A stretch of 64,000 bases of DNA from Anderseniella sp963698275 (GTDB taxonomy: Bacteria; Pseudomonadota; Alphaproteobacteria; Rhizobiales; Aestuariivirgaceae), in assembly GCA_963698275.1 (NCBI GenBank), contig CAVOQE010000004.1:124001-188000 (forward strand). Reading direction: 5' to 3'. The notes beneath the pieces were generated by a model that saw only the letters and a list, made by a program, of their open reading frames with translations, made no database searches and had not been told where the DNA came from. Both the position numbers and the translations under genes were made by a program. This document shows positions 16,335 to 25,367 of this stretch, piece after piece. Within the stretch, counting starts at the first letter, position 1, and each line of letters opens with the position of its first letter.

Positions 16335-17222
16335 TCAGGGTGAATTATAGTGGACGCGAAATTGCCCGGAAATATCGTAACCGGACAGGGCCTCTGCCCG
16401 GGCGGCAAATGCGGGTGACCGGCAAAACGCCACCAGCGCCTGCATGGGCGGGTCGAACCAGGCCCGCCGGTCAACGGCCAGATCGTAGCGCTCTTTCATG
16501 ATGGGTATGAACTCAAGCCGCAACTGAAAAGCGACACTTGCCAGCCCGAAGGACATCTCGGCACTGCCGTCCTGGACCAGCAGGGCCGCGTCCGTTTCGC
16601 TGCGTGCCGGTGGCGACCAGTTGATATCTGACCCGGCAAGCCCGGCCTCTTCGAGCAATCTGGCAAACAGCATCTGGCTGCCCGCCTCGGGCTGACGGGC
16701 GGCAAGCGTCCTTTCTCGTGCATCGCTGAGAGTCCTGATGCCGGCCGGATTGCCCTGCGGCACGATCAGCCCGCGTTTGCGTCCGGCCCATTCCATCAGG
16801 ACAACAGACTGTCCGGCCAGCTTTTCCCGCACAGCATTCACGTTCCAGCCCGTTCCGGTTGTATCAGGGATATGCAGGCCTGTGGCGATGCCCTGGAGAC
16901 CGGCGAAGCGCTCAAGACCGTCCAGCGAGCTGTCGAAATTGGCCGCCAGGCCGCAGCGGCTTTCACGCATCGCCCATTCCAGCAGCGGGTCATGACTGCC
17001 CAGCAACACCGCCGGGCGCGCCGCGGCAACCGGGCCGGCCGGGCCGGATGAATTGTCAGCCAGCCATGCGTCGACCTGATCGCGCGGAAACAGCAGTTTT
17101 CCCGTGGCCCGCGAACACGGCACCTCACCGGACGCCGCAAGTTCATAAACCTTGCGTTCTTTGATGCGCAGAAGATCAGCCAGTTCCCTGGTGGTGAGAT
17201 ATCTGGTGGCGAGTTCGGTCAT
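16335..17222 (-). CDS. Helix-turn-helix regulator with substrate-binding-protein-like domain (tungstate/molybdate type)
   Basis: A 295-residue fusion. Residues about 6-60 are an excisionase-type MerR-like DNA-binding domain (YLTTRELADLLRIKERKVYELAASG, RDQVDAWL). From about residue 70 a PBP-like domain follows (LLGSHDPLLEWAMRE, RKRGLIVPQGNPAGI, LVQDGSAEMSFGLASVA), as in regulators that sense oxyanions with a solute-binding fold. It converges on tupA with only 10 bp between the stops, a typical arrangement for control of tup or mod transporters. Its operator is not identified; the AT-rich inverted repeat before tupB is one candidate. Confidence 0.82.
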   Translation of the reverse strand: MTELATRYLTTRELADLLRIKERKVYELAASGEVPCSRATGKLLFPRDQVDAWLADNSSGPAGPVAAARPAVLLGSHDPLLEWAMRESRCGLAANFDSSLDGLERFAGLQGIATGLHIPDTTGTGWNVNAVREKLAGQSVVLMEWAGRKRGLIVPQGNPAGIRTLSDARERTLAARQPEAGSQMLFARLLEEAGLAGSDINWSPPARSETDAALLVQDGSAEMSFGLASVAFQLRLEFIPIMKERYDLAVDRRAWFDPPMQALVAFCRSPAFAARAEALSGYDISGQFRVHYNSP

Positions 17223-17379
17223 CTACGCTGCTCTGATGTTTTAACCTGCAAAAACCTGCATGGTTTTCTCCGGGCTGGCAAGACAGTTCGATCACTCTGG
17301 CTCATCTGGAGGTGATTGACTACCATGCCGCCATACTGGATTTTGAACCATGCGACAAAGCCTGAAGGAGGCTCATGCA

Positions 17380-17895
17380 GTGACGCCGAAGTCTGCAGAC
17401 CCACTGGTTTACGGCTATCTTGAAAGCCCGGTCGGGCAGCTTCTGCTGGTGGCAGATGCAGACCATCTGCGCGGCATCAGCTTTCCCGATGGCAGCAGGA
17501 AGCAGGAACCTCATGCCGGATGGCGCCATGATGATGCATACTTTCCGGACACCACCGCACAGCTGCAGGCATATTTCGCCGGCGAACTGAGAGAGTTCAG
17601 TTTGCCCCTGTTGTTCGACGGGACCGATTTTCAGAAAACCGTGTGGCAAGCGCTGTGCGATATCCCCTATGGCGAGACAACATCCTATGGCGCACTGGCG
17701 GCGAAACTCGGCAATCCCAAGGCCTGCCGAGCAGTCGGCGCAGCCAACGGCGCCAACCCCCTGCCCATCATAGCCCCCTGCCACCGCGTAATCGGGGCGG
17801 ACAATTCACTTACTGGGTTTGGCGGTGGCGTGGATGTGAAGCACTTCCTGCTGACCCATGAGAAGGCCTGGGGTTACCAGGGGTCGTTGTTTTGA
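17380..17895 (+). CDS. ogt: Methylated-DNA--protein-cysteine methyltransferase (Ogt type)
   Basis: A 171-residue DNA-repair protein that removes O6-alkyl groups from guanine onto its own cysteine. The active-site motif IIAPCHRVIG, the helix-turn-helix region ETTSYGALAAKLGNPKACRAVG and GFGGGVDVKHFLL are all present. The GTG at 17380 is preferred because AAGGAGG (17365-17371) lies eight bases upstream; an ATG at 17350 has no ribosome-binding site. It is the last host gene before the genomic island; about 120 bp separate its stop from the island edge. Confidence 0.9.
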   Translation: MTPKSADPLVYGYLESPVGQLLLVADADHLRGISFPDGSRKQEPHAGWRHDDAYFPDTTAQLQAYFAGELREFSLPLLFDGTDFQKTVWQALCDIPYGETTSYGALAAKLGNPKACRAVGAANGANPLPIIAPCHRVIGADNSLTGFGGGVDVKHFLLTHEKAWGYQGSLF

Positions 17896-18015
17896 TGGAA
17901 AGTGGGTTGTCGGTGCCGATATTCCCGTTTTGTCAGCGTTAATGCTCTCTGCGAATTAACCAACGTGTATACAATAGTACCAATCAAGAGCTTCTTGGAA
18001 AATGAAAAAATGATG

Positions 18016-18033
18016 CCAGGGGCGGAATCGAAC
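18016..18033 (-). repeat. Distal att repeat: tRNA-Phe 3'-end fragment
   Basis: These 18 bases, CCAGGGGCGGAATCGAAC, are identical to 31957-31974 inside tRNA-Phe. The match stops after the T-loop, so this is only a tRNA fragment and not a second gene. It marks the far end of the island. The original 3' flank of the tRNA gene is presumably the sequence to its left (17896-18015). Confidence 0.82.
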
Positions 18034-18959
18034 ATCCATTGTAAAATATTGTTATTAAATATACATTCATTTTTTTGAATATATATTTACCCGTAATTTT
18101 ACCCGCATTCTCCTATTTGGCTTTGGTTCGATTCCAGCCGTCGATTAAGTTCGTCACAAATGCGGAATGAGACCGATCTTTGGTCGAACCGGTAGTGTCA
18201 GACTAATCAGCACAGCAGAATATCCTAATCAGTTGCGGTTCATAAAATTGCCCTTCCCAATTGGTACAGGTCGAAACCGACTGATCCATCGGTAACTAGT
18301 TATTCTTCGTGACACAGTCTCCATTGGTGGCTCTGACTGCCACGCAATCGGCCGTTGTGGCTTTGGGTGATGATCAAAGGTGTCAGTTGGATGCGTATCA
18401 ACTCTGCTGTGGCGCTCTCAGTTTGGCCACCAAACGCAACTGATTGTTGATGGAAATGGAAGCAAAACGAGCTAACAAAGCGTGCTTTGAATATGCCCAG
18501 CAGTTTTATGTTGACTTTGCTTTTCGAAAGACCCGCTGTGCTCGATCAAGAACGCCGACATTGTCGCGGTTACTGGTTCGTGTTCCCGATCGCGTCAAGG
18601 CGATATCGTTGGATTTCTACCCGCCTTCAGCAGCTTGGCTTCTGCTGAAACTCGGCTGCAGACAAGACAGGCGCAGGAAATTCTTATTGGCAAGAGTGTC
18701 GCCCCGAAGCCCAAAAGCGTAAGTACGCACGCCATAAATCGGCCGTTAGGTCTGATGACCCAATGTCATAGTTGACGTCAGGGGAATTAGCGCGCACACT
18801 CGTTAATGCACTTCAATAGCATTTCTCGAAAGCGGTTTGGGATTTGCAGAGCGCCCTTTTTCAAGCGTGCCGAAGTCCAAGGGTCTAAAAAACAACTTTC
18901 TTTGTGGCTGAAGCAAAAAGCTTGTCCGTGGCAACGCTCAAGAACGGAAGGTGTTTGAT
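18034..18959. other. Island left-end region without a convincing gene
   Basis: This 926-bp stretch starts AT-rich, with two TTTACCCG copies near 18090-18112 that could be recombinase arm sites or chance. A 92-codon frame with a TTG start at 18444-18722 has no ribosome-binding site, no recognisable family and an Arg-rich second half; it is left unassigned. An 8-bp perfect hairpin (TTCAGCAG/CTGCTGAA) lies at 18626-18649. The radical SAM promoter is probably within the last 200 bases. Confidence 0.35.
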
Positions 18960-20882
18960 ATGAGAATAACCCTCGTCCAGCCACCCAGTAACCGTTATGA
19001 CACGAGCGAACTCGCCCCACCAGTAAGTCTCCTTTCAGTGGCAGCTGTCCTCGAGGAAGACGACGTTGACGTCAGCCTTGTTGATTTGAACGTCATGGGT
19101 TTACGCGACCCAGGTTTCGTGGATGTTGCGTTCTACAGAAAGGCTTCCGAGTGCATCGCAGCCACTAATCCCGATGTCGTGGGGTTCACATCCATGGCGC
19201 TAGAGTCACATATTTGCCTGGAACTCGGAAGGCTTGTGAAGACGTTGGATCCTTCTGTGCGGGTGGTCTTGGGCGGACCTCACTTCACTGCAATTGCGCA
19301 GGAGGTGCTCGAGTTCTACCCTTGGGTTGATTATGTCATCGTCGGCGAAGGCGAGTTGCCTGCGCGAATGCTCCTCCGATATCTGCGTGGCAAGGTCTCG
19401 ACCAGTGAGTTCTCGAACATCGCTCATCGCCGGCACGGCGAGTTCGCGTTGAACCGGGAGTTCAAACCCTACTCCACACTGAACGACCTTCCGTTTCCCG
19501 CCTATCACCTAGTAGATTTGGAAGAATACTTTCGCCTTAATCCCTACCGCGTGCTTGATATCGAGCACGCCCGCGGCTGCGCGCTCCGCTGCGCCTTCTG
19601 CTACAGCCCTGTGCACTGGGGGCAGGGAGAACAGACGAAGCGCATCGACCGCATCGTCGAGGATGTTTACCGACACTACGAGCTGGGCGCGCGACATCTT
19701 TTCTTCGTGGCGGACAACTTCGTCAATTCAAAGTCGTTCGCGAAAGCACTTAGCGATGCTATCGCGGATGCGAATCCCGGTCTCACCTGGCGTTGCTATG
19801 CAACCTTGGCTCAGCTCACCGACGACCTATTGGACTCTATGGCGAAAGCGGCCTGCAAAAATGTTTTCATAGGAGTGGATGCCGTAACGGACCAATCGAA
19901 GAAGCGATTTCACAAGACGTACTTCAAGGGTTGGCCCGCTCTGCGGACCACGCTCAAGCGCTGCCTTGACCGGGGCATTACCCCAGCCTGCGCCTTCATG
20001 CTGAATCCGCCCGACAGCGATATCGACGACACCGAGGCCGCCCTCAGCGCTGCCGTCCACGCTTATAACTTCGACTGCAGTGTGCGTCTGAATCCGTTGA
20101 CAGTTTACTCGGGTACCGAGATTGAAACTCAGGCTGAGCACTCGAACTGCGCGTACTCGGACGCCAAAGCGAAAATGTTACTGGACGGTCATTGGGTGAC
20201 ACAGGTGAACGACTACGCTCGTGAACGTCCGTGGTTATTTCCATTTCACTCCACCGTTGGGTCTGCCGAGAGCTACGATCACTTCATCGCTGCCGCGCAC
20301 ATGTGTTTTACGCTCTTGGACAACTTCCCACGCACCCTCATGCAGTGGCTTCACTTCGAAGAAGATTCCCTGTGGACCGTGGTGACAGAGGCTACAAGCC
20401 GAACGGACTATAGCAGTCTCAACAAGAATGACTGGCGCATCTCGGAAGCAGAAGCTTTTGCGGAAGTGCTGTCAAAGCGCCAGCTATCGCCCAGCGTACG
20501 CGATACGCTCACATTTGAAATCGCGGAGCACAGATTGCGCAGGCCTGCTAATGACCGCGGAGTGCGGGTGGAAATAGACGCCACTCCATTGGATTTCAAT
20601 CTCGGTCGGCACGCACTCATCAACCTGTCGCGACCACCCACAAATTACGAGACGACCGAGCCGAAACCGGGCGGTTCCGAGGCGGATCGCGCCTACCTGC
20701 TCGTTCCGCAGGGCACAGCCGTCCGATACCTCGAACCCGATCAGCAGACCGTCGAGCTTCTCAGGCAAGTCGACAGAGCAGCTGTCTCCGGTGAGCCGAT
20801 TCCGGCACTCGCCCGTGGCATAAGCGCCTTGATGGCGGCCAACGTACTGAAGCTGCCCCAGGTTGCTGCCGATACGCCGTGA
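18960..20882 (+). CDS. B12-binding radical SAM enzyme, possible RiPP-type maturase
   Basis: A 640-residue enzyme. Residues 1 to about 145 form a cobalamin-binding domain (ITLVQPPSNR, DVVGFTSMALESHICLE, VVLGGPHFTAIAQEVLE, YVIVGEGE). The radical SAM core has the cluster cysteines C207, C211 and C214 in RGCALRCAFCYSP. A long C-terminal extension follows; its last 60 residues (YLLVPQGTAVRYLEPDQQ, LLRQVDRA, LARGISALMAANVLKLP) look like a small winged helix of the PqqD/recognition-element kind. B12-radical SAM enzymes often methylate unactivated carbons, including valine in RiPPs. The ATG at 18960 has GGAAGG eight bases upstream. The Gly-Val repeat gene starts 19 bp after the stop. The family is firm, the substrate inferred. 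Confidence 0.85.
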   Translation: MRITLVQPPSNRYDTSELAPPVSLLSVAAVLEEDDVDVSLVDLNVMGLRDPGFVDVAFYRKASECIAATNPDVVGFTSMALESHICLELGRLVKTLDPSVRVVLGGPHFTAIAQEVLEFYPWVDYVIVGEGELPARMLLRYLRGKVSTSEFSNIAHRRHGEFALNREFKPYSTLNDLPFPAYHLVDLEEYFRLNPYRVLDIEHARGCALRCAFCYSPVHWGQGEQTKRIDRIVEDVYRHYELGARHLFFVADNFVNSKSFAKALSDAIADANPGLTWRCYATLAQLTDDLLDSMAKAACKNVFIGVDAVTDQSKKRFHKTYFKGWPALRTTLKRCLDRGITPACAFMLNPPDSDIDDTEAALSAAVHAYNFDCSVRLNPLTVYSGTEIETQAEHSNCAYSDAKAKMLLDGHWVTQVNDYARERPWLFPFHSTVGSAESYDHFIAAAHMCFTLLDNFPRTLMQWLHFEEDSLWTVVTEATSRTDYSSLNKNDWRISEAEAFAEVLSKRQLSPSVRDTLTFEIAEHRLRRPANDRGVRVEIDATPLDFNLGRHALINLSRPPTNYETTEPKPGGSEADRAYLLVPQGTAVRYLEPDQQTVELLRQVDRAAVSGEPIPALARGISALMAANVLKLPQVAADTP

Positions 20883-20901
20883 CGTCAAAGGGAGAAAAGG
20901 C

Positions 20902-21882
20902 ATGAAGGACAAAAAACCAGAATCCTATCAGATAGTAGATTCCGGGATAGAGCGTCACTCAAGAATTGAGGTAATGCCGCGTGGTAGCGGTGGAACCGGT
21001 ACGGCAGCTGGCTACTGGGGTGGCGGTGGCGACGACGGAAATGGTAGCGGCACTGGTGTAGGCGTCGGAGTTGGCGTGGGTGTCGGGGTTGGCGTGGGTG
21101 TCGGAGTTGGCGTGGGTGTCGGAGTTGGTGTCGGAGTCGGAGTTGGTGTCGGGGTCGGAGTTGGCACGAACGCTGCTTCTATATCGTCGGCGGGCGTGGG
21201 CGGGGCTCTTCCTTATCAAGCCGCGAGCGCCGAGCTCCGAGCTGCGATTGCGCACGCGCGGCTGGAGGCAGAGATAGCCGCTCTTCAAAAGCGCTTAGTA
21301 AACGATCCGTGCGACATCGACGGCCCCCTTTCGCCAAGCGCAGTCTGGGGTGTCAAGCGTCCGACTCAGCCGGCCATTTCACCGGATGGCCGTTGGGTCG
21401 CTTATGTCGTGCAAAGCTTCACCCCGGATTCCAACATTCGACGGCAACGTATATTCATTGCGCCCGTTGAAGATCCGGATCGGTGCTGCCCGCTAACTGA
21501 TGCCGACATCGACGCGGATACTCCTGTCTGGAAGCCGTTCGTTTACCCCACGCCCGAGAATCCAGGCGAATATGCTCCCGAGCTTCTGTTTCGTGCACGT
21601 TCATCGCCTATTGACGTGTTTCAGCTGTATGTTGCGAAATTGAAGGAGTGTAAGGACAAGAACGGCAAATGTAAGCTGACTGCCAGTGCAACGCGCCGGA
21701 TTACGAGTTCACTCACACATCCGTGGGCACCTAAATGGCGGCGTTTTACCCAGGTCGCCGGAATTGTGAATCGGATCTATTACATGGCGCCTGAGGCTAG
21801 TGCACCACCGCCGGCTATGACCACGTCCTTTTCGATACCGCTCTCGTCGGCTGGTGGAATGAGTCTGTGTCTTGCCACTTAA
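20902..21882 (+). CDS. Gly-Val repeat protein running into a beta-propeller fragment
   Basis: The 326-codon frame starts with a short polar leader-like segment (MKDKKPESYQIVDSG, RIEVMPRGSGG, AAGYWGGGGDDGNGSG; residues 1-51), then an unbroken (Gly-Val)18-Gly tract (residues 52-88), a short linker, an amphipathic helix (ELRAAIAHARLEAEIAALQK) and, from about residue 145, the first blades of an S9-peptidase-type propeller (TQPAISPDGRWVAYV, DADTPVWKPF). It has no signal peptide. GGGAG lies 8 bases before the ATG at 20902 and the gene follows the radical SAM gene by 19 bp, so they are probably co-transcribed. The frame ends where the peptidase homology shifts frame. The leader plus repeat could be a RiPP-like substrate of the radical SAM enzyme, but that is inference. 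Confidence 0.6.
   Translation: MKDKKPESYQIVDSGIERHSRIEVMPRGSGGTGTAAGYWGGGGDDGNGSGTGVGVGVGVGVGVGVGVGVGVGVGVGVGVGVGVGVGVGTNAASISSAGVGGALPYQAASAELRAAIAHARLEAEIAALQKRLVNDPCDIDGPLSPSAVWGVKRPTQPAISPDGRWVAYVVQSFTPDSNIRRQRIFIAPVEDPDRCCPLTDADIDADTPVWKPFVYPTPENPGEYAPELLFRARSSPIDVFQLYVAKLKECKDKNGKCKLTASATRRITSSLTHPWAPKWRRFTQVAGIVNRIYYMAPEASAPPPAMTTSFSIPLSSAGGMSLCLAT
21055..21165 (+). repeat. Minisatellite encoding (Gly-Val)18-Gly
   Basis: The 111-bp tract is made of GGN-GTN codon pairs, partly in 18-base units such as GGAGTTGGCGTGGGTGTC repeated with little change. Both codons vary at the third base, yet the dipeptide pattern is never broken, which suggests selection on the protein and not only slippage. 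Copy number probably varies between strains. Confidence 0.9.
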
Positions 21883-23715
21883 GGAACTGGCGCATCTACG
21901 AGTTGGATCCGGACGCGCCAATCAACGACGTGTGACCTGCTGGGTCCCCACAAACCGCTCTTCGATTTCGTAAACGGGATCTGGTATTGCTGGGACGTTA
22001 GGCCCGATGGCGAAGAGCTAGTCTACTCCGCAGTCAATGAGACGACATGATAGGACTCACAAGACGATTAATTTGGATATTTTCACGTACACATTAGACA
22101 AGACCTATGCAGAACCCAAGTCGATAAGCCATCGTGAGGAAAACGGCTAAGAAGGACCACGATGATTTTCGGCCGAGTTACTCGCCGGACGGCAAACTTG
22201 ATTGCTATACGCGTCAAAGCAAGACAGTGCGCTACGTGGCGATTATCCACGGCTGACGCTTTACAAGAAATACACCGCCGATGCAGCAATACGTGGACAT
22301 CGTCAAGCCAGGGCGACCAACACCACCACTTCCTCCAGGGAAAATTGATGTATACTTGCCGATTAATTGGGTATTCGCGAGCACCAAGCTTCTTCTCGTG
22401 TCCTTCGAGTACGGCGGATCGATTGGACTCTACCGTCTTACTGTCCCGCCGCGCCGATGAGCCAGGGCATGTAGAACCCGAAGCAAATTAAATGCGGCGA
22501 GGACACCTCGCACTTAGGGCAACCGACGGGGTGATCAGGCGACGGTACGTGAGTTTCACCGTTTTCTCGGAACAAGATGCAATCCTGATCGCGTTTGAGA
22601 GCAGCTCTCTCTTACGGCCCCCAGAACTTTTCCTTTACGCGGACGAAAAGGACTGTATCGGCGAAAGAGAAAGGAATGTGAATTTGCCAGAGTGAGGCGA
22701 AATTGCCAGAGTCGTCCAGCTTCTGTGAACTGAACGCTGAGTACAATGAGCGACTCAAGGACTTTGTCGTCGAGCAAGTAGATTTGTCCCGGTAAGCAAA
22801 TCCGTTCGACTCGTGACCAAGGAAAAATTGCCCGCATACTGGATCTTTCCTGTTGGGGACGATCAGGAAAAGGATAAGGATAAGGGTGTTCAGGATCCGC
22901 ACAAGCTAGGTACGGCCTCGGTACAGATGTATTGTGATCAAGCCCCAGGGCTTCAACCCAGTACGAACATGTATCCATTCGTTCATTTGCTGCATGGCGG
23001 ACCCAATGGATCATGGCGCAACGAGTTCCATTTGCGCCTGAATGCCCTTTTGCTGGTCGCGCAAGGGTATGTGGTCACTCTTATCAATTTCCGTGGGTCG
23101 ACGGGAGACGAATCCGGAGAGGAGTTTGCTCAAGCGGTTTGGGGAAACTGGGGAGATTTACCTGTGACAGATGTGAAAGACGTCACCCAGCACATGATCA
23201 AGAAAGGATTTATCGATCGAAGAGAGGCTGGCGATTGTCGGCGGGTCTTTCGGTGCGTATTTAGGCGCCAAGTTCCTGGGCGATGAAGCCAGTCGTTCAA
23301 ACGAGTGGAAATTCCGCGCCGCTGTTCTCCACGCTGGCGTCTACGATCCGATTAATTTCTTTGCCGCAGATGCCTACTGGGTGCAGGAAACGAACTTTGG
23401 TGAGACGCCCTGGCCACCGTCACCGCCACCGCCAATCGTCCGCCAAGGATTGGGACAAATTCAAGAGAAGCGAGTCCAGTCTTGCATTCGAATGAATACA
23501 CCACACCGACGCTTCTTACACATGGCACGGGTGATCTGCGTGTACCGTGGCGGCAGAGTGTCGTCATGCACCGGGCACTGATCAATCGTGACGTCACGTC
23601 CCGGCTCTGTCTGTTTCCTTCGCTGGCTCATCGACTTGATGTGCCTTCTGCAAATATCCAGTGGTGGATCGCCGCTCTGAAATGGCTAGAAGATGGATTT
23701 GCGGGCAATCTGTAA
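21850..23715 (+). pseudogene. Decayed S9-family (prolyl-oligopeptidase-like) peptidase
   Basis: Peptidase homology continues from the preceding gene but in changing frames with several stops. Recognisable pieces in order: PLFDFVNG and DVRPDGEELVYSAV (about 21950-22040), INLDIFTYTLDKT (22070-22105), RPSYSPDGK (22175), a blade with FESSSLLRPPELFLYAD (22580-22640), then the catalytic domain: HLLHGGPNGSWRNEFHLRLN, VTLINFRGSTGDES and WGNWGDLPVTDVKDV (22813-23210). After a frameshift near 23223 come the nucleophile motif GGSFGAYLGAKF and HAGVYDPINFFAAD, and in a further frame HGTGDLRVPWRQ and FPSLAHRLD (to 23715). At least six frame changes make this a true pseudogene, not a single sequencing error. 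Confidence 0.78.
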
Positions 23716-23850
23716 TGTTTCAGCAATCCCTTTTTGGCGAGCAGGTCATGTCATGTGATCCAGAACAAGTATCCAATTTGCTGGAAGAAAGGAATGAAAT
23801 TGCAAATGAACACGAGCGTTGAGCTCGATTCCTAATTACAGGTAGCCCAT

Positions 23851-24981
23851 TTATTGCGTGGCCGGAACATTGTAGGTGGGAACCGGACTATGGAACCCTT
23901 TGAAATCGATATCACCAATATATTCCGTACGAACGCCGTTTTGGAGCTCGGCCAGAACACGCTGGCTTACAAGGATCTGGTCGTCGTTGGCCTTGTCACA
24001 GAGCCTTGATGCTAGATTCAGAACCTGACCAATAGCGGCGTAGTCATACCTACCTTCGAATCCGATCAGCCCGATCGTGGCAAAGCCCACCGAAATGCCT
24101 ACTCCTAGGCCAAGGTCGTGTCCACGCTGCCTCCACTCGGTGAGAAAGTCCCCTACACGGCGGCGCATGCTGGCTGCAAGGTCTACGGCCCGCTCGGCCG
24201 GTCTCTCGCAGGGTATTGGGTCATTCAGATAGATCATAATACCATCGCCCGAGAAGTGTTGGATCGTACCATCGAATTCTGTCACCGCAGCTCCTACAGC
24301 CTCGTGGTATTGCCGCAGCACTGTGATGGTCTCCTCCGGCTCCGTATGCTCGGAGAAGGCTGTGAAGCGTCGCAGGTCGCAGCAAACGGCCGCGATTTCC
24401 TGCCGGTGACTTTCTAAGCGGTCTTCGCCCGCTGATATGATCTTCTCGGTGACGGCAGGCGACAAAAAGCGCCGCAGCCGGTTAAGCCGTTCAATTTGGT
24501 TTACTTGCTGAGTTACCCGGTCTTCGAGCGTTCTGTTCAAATCTTCGAGCTGTGCCCCCCGCTCTGAGAGCTGCTCGGCCTGTTCCTGGGTCTTGTCTTG
24601 CAGGCCCTTTATCTTCAACATCGACTTGACCCTTGCCAAGAGCGCCTGCTGATCTACCGGCTTGGTCAAGTACTCTTCAGCACCTGCCTCAAGACCCGCT
24701 AGCACGTCCTCCGTACCCGACTTTGCCGTGATCAGAATTACCGGCATGAACGGAAGCGAAGCATCACCTTTGAGCTGTCGACAAACCTCGATTCCATTCA
24801 CTTTAGGCATCATTACGTCCAACAAGATCAGATCTGGGTGTCTTTCCCGAGCAATTCTAGCGGCTTGCTCGCCGTCGCATGCCGTGAGAATCTCATAACC
24901 ATGTAAGGCGAGACGTGTCTGAAGAATATCCACATTTGTCGAATTGTCGTCTACGATGAGAATTTGTGGCGGCGTTTTCAT
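23851..24981 (-). CDS. Response regulator with class III nucleotide cyclase output
   Basis: A 376-residue cytoplasmic protein. Residues 1-125 are a receiver domain (ILIVDDNSTN, phospho-acceptor Asp in LILLDVMMP, Thr/Lys in LITAKSG and YLTKPVD). A coiled-coil linker (EQLSERGAQLEDLNRTLEDR) leads to a class III cyclase domain from about 185, with metal aspartates in AAVCCDLRRFTAF and FSGDGIMIYLND. The adenine-selective Lys position is His (GTIQHFSGDG), as in a known subgroup, so the product nucleotide is uncertain. The ATG at 24981 overlaps the upstream receiver stop by 4 bp. Phosphorylation by the giant kinase would control the cyclase. Confidence 0.86.
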   Translation of the reverse strand: MKTPPQILIVDDNSTNVDILQTRLALHGYEILTACDGEQAARIARERHPDLILLDVMMPKVNGIEVCRQLKGDASLPFMPVILITAKSGTEDVLAGLEAGAEEYLTKPVDQQALLARVKSMLKIKGLQDKTQEQAEQLSERGAQLEDLNRTLEDRVTQQVNQIERLNRLRRFLSPAVTEKIISAGEDRLESHRQEIAAVCCDLRRFTAFSEHTEPEETITVLRQYHEAVGAAVTEFDGTIQHFSGDGIMIYLNDPIPCERPAERAVDLAASMRRRVGDFLTEWRQRGHDLGLGVGISVGFATIGLIGFEGRYDYAAIGQVLNLASRLCDKANDDQILVSQRVLAELQNGVRTEYIGDIDFKGFHSPVPTYNVPATQ

Positions 24982-25367
24982 AGTTCTCTCCACGAGGAGC
25001 TTGCTTCGGTATACTGACGGATCTTAGTGAGGAGTGTGCGCGTGTTCACCGGCTTACTGAAATAGGCGTCGCAACCAGCCTCTCGGGCCTTCTCATGGTC
25101 GTCACTCAGCGCATACGAGGTGACTGCTATGATCGGGATGTGGTGGAGCGCCGGGTTAGCCTTGATCTGACGTGTCGCCTCATAGCCATCAAGAACGGGA
25201 ATTTGCATGTCCATGATTATGATGTCGGGAACGTGAATCTGCGCCATGCTCACCCCTTCGTCGCCAGACACCGCTTCAATAACTCCGTACCCAGCGTGGG
25301 TCAGCAGGTCGCGCATGATCTTACGGTTATCGTCCTGATCTTCTATTACCAAAATCCACCCCTTCAT
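24978..25367 (-). CDS. Single-domain response regulator (CheY/DivK type)
   Basis: A 129-residue stand-alone receiver: acidic pocket ILVIEDQDDN, phospho-acceptor Asp in DIIIMDMQIPVLDGYEATR, Thr in IAVTSYAL and Lys in YFSKPVNTR. It carries no output domain and probably shuttles phosphate or competes with the downstream receiver-cyclase. The ATG at 25367 overlaps the kinase stop by 4 bp and its own stop overlaps the cyclase start, so the three genes are translationally coupled. A longer frame upstream lies inside the kinase gene and is rejected. Confidence 0.88.
   Translation of the reverse strand: MKGWILVIEDQDDNRKIMRDLLTHAGYGVIEAVSGDEGVSMAQIHVPDIIIMDMQIPVLDGYEATRQIKANPALHHIPIIAVTSYALSDDHEKAREAGCDAYFSKPVNTRTLLTKIRQYTEASSSWREL

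Noticed and set aside
18016..18033. Possible second tRNA-Phe gene
   Set aside because: Only 18 bases match; no anticodon or D-arm follows, so it is an att remnant.
18444..18722. 92-codon frame in the island left end (TTG start)
   Set aside because: No ribosome-binding site, no family, Arg-rich composition typical of a chance frame.
22556..23014. Long minus-strand frame across the decayed peptidase
   Set aside because: Shadow of the plus-strand peptidase pseudogene; no domain or start signal.
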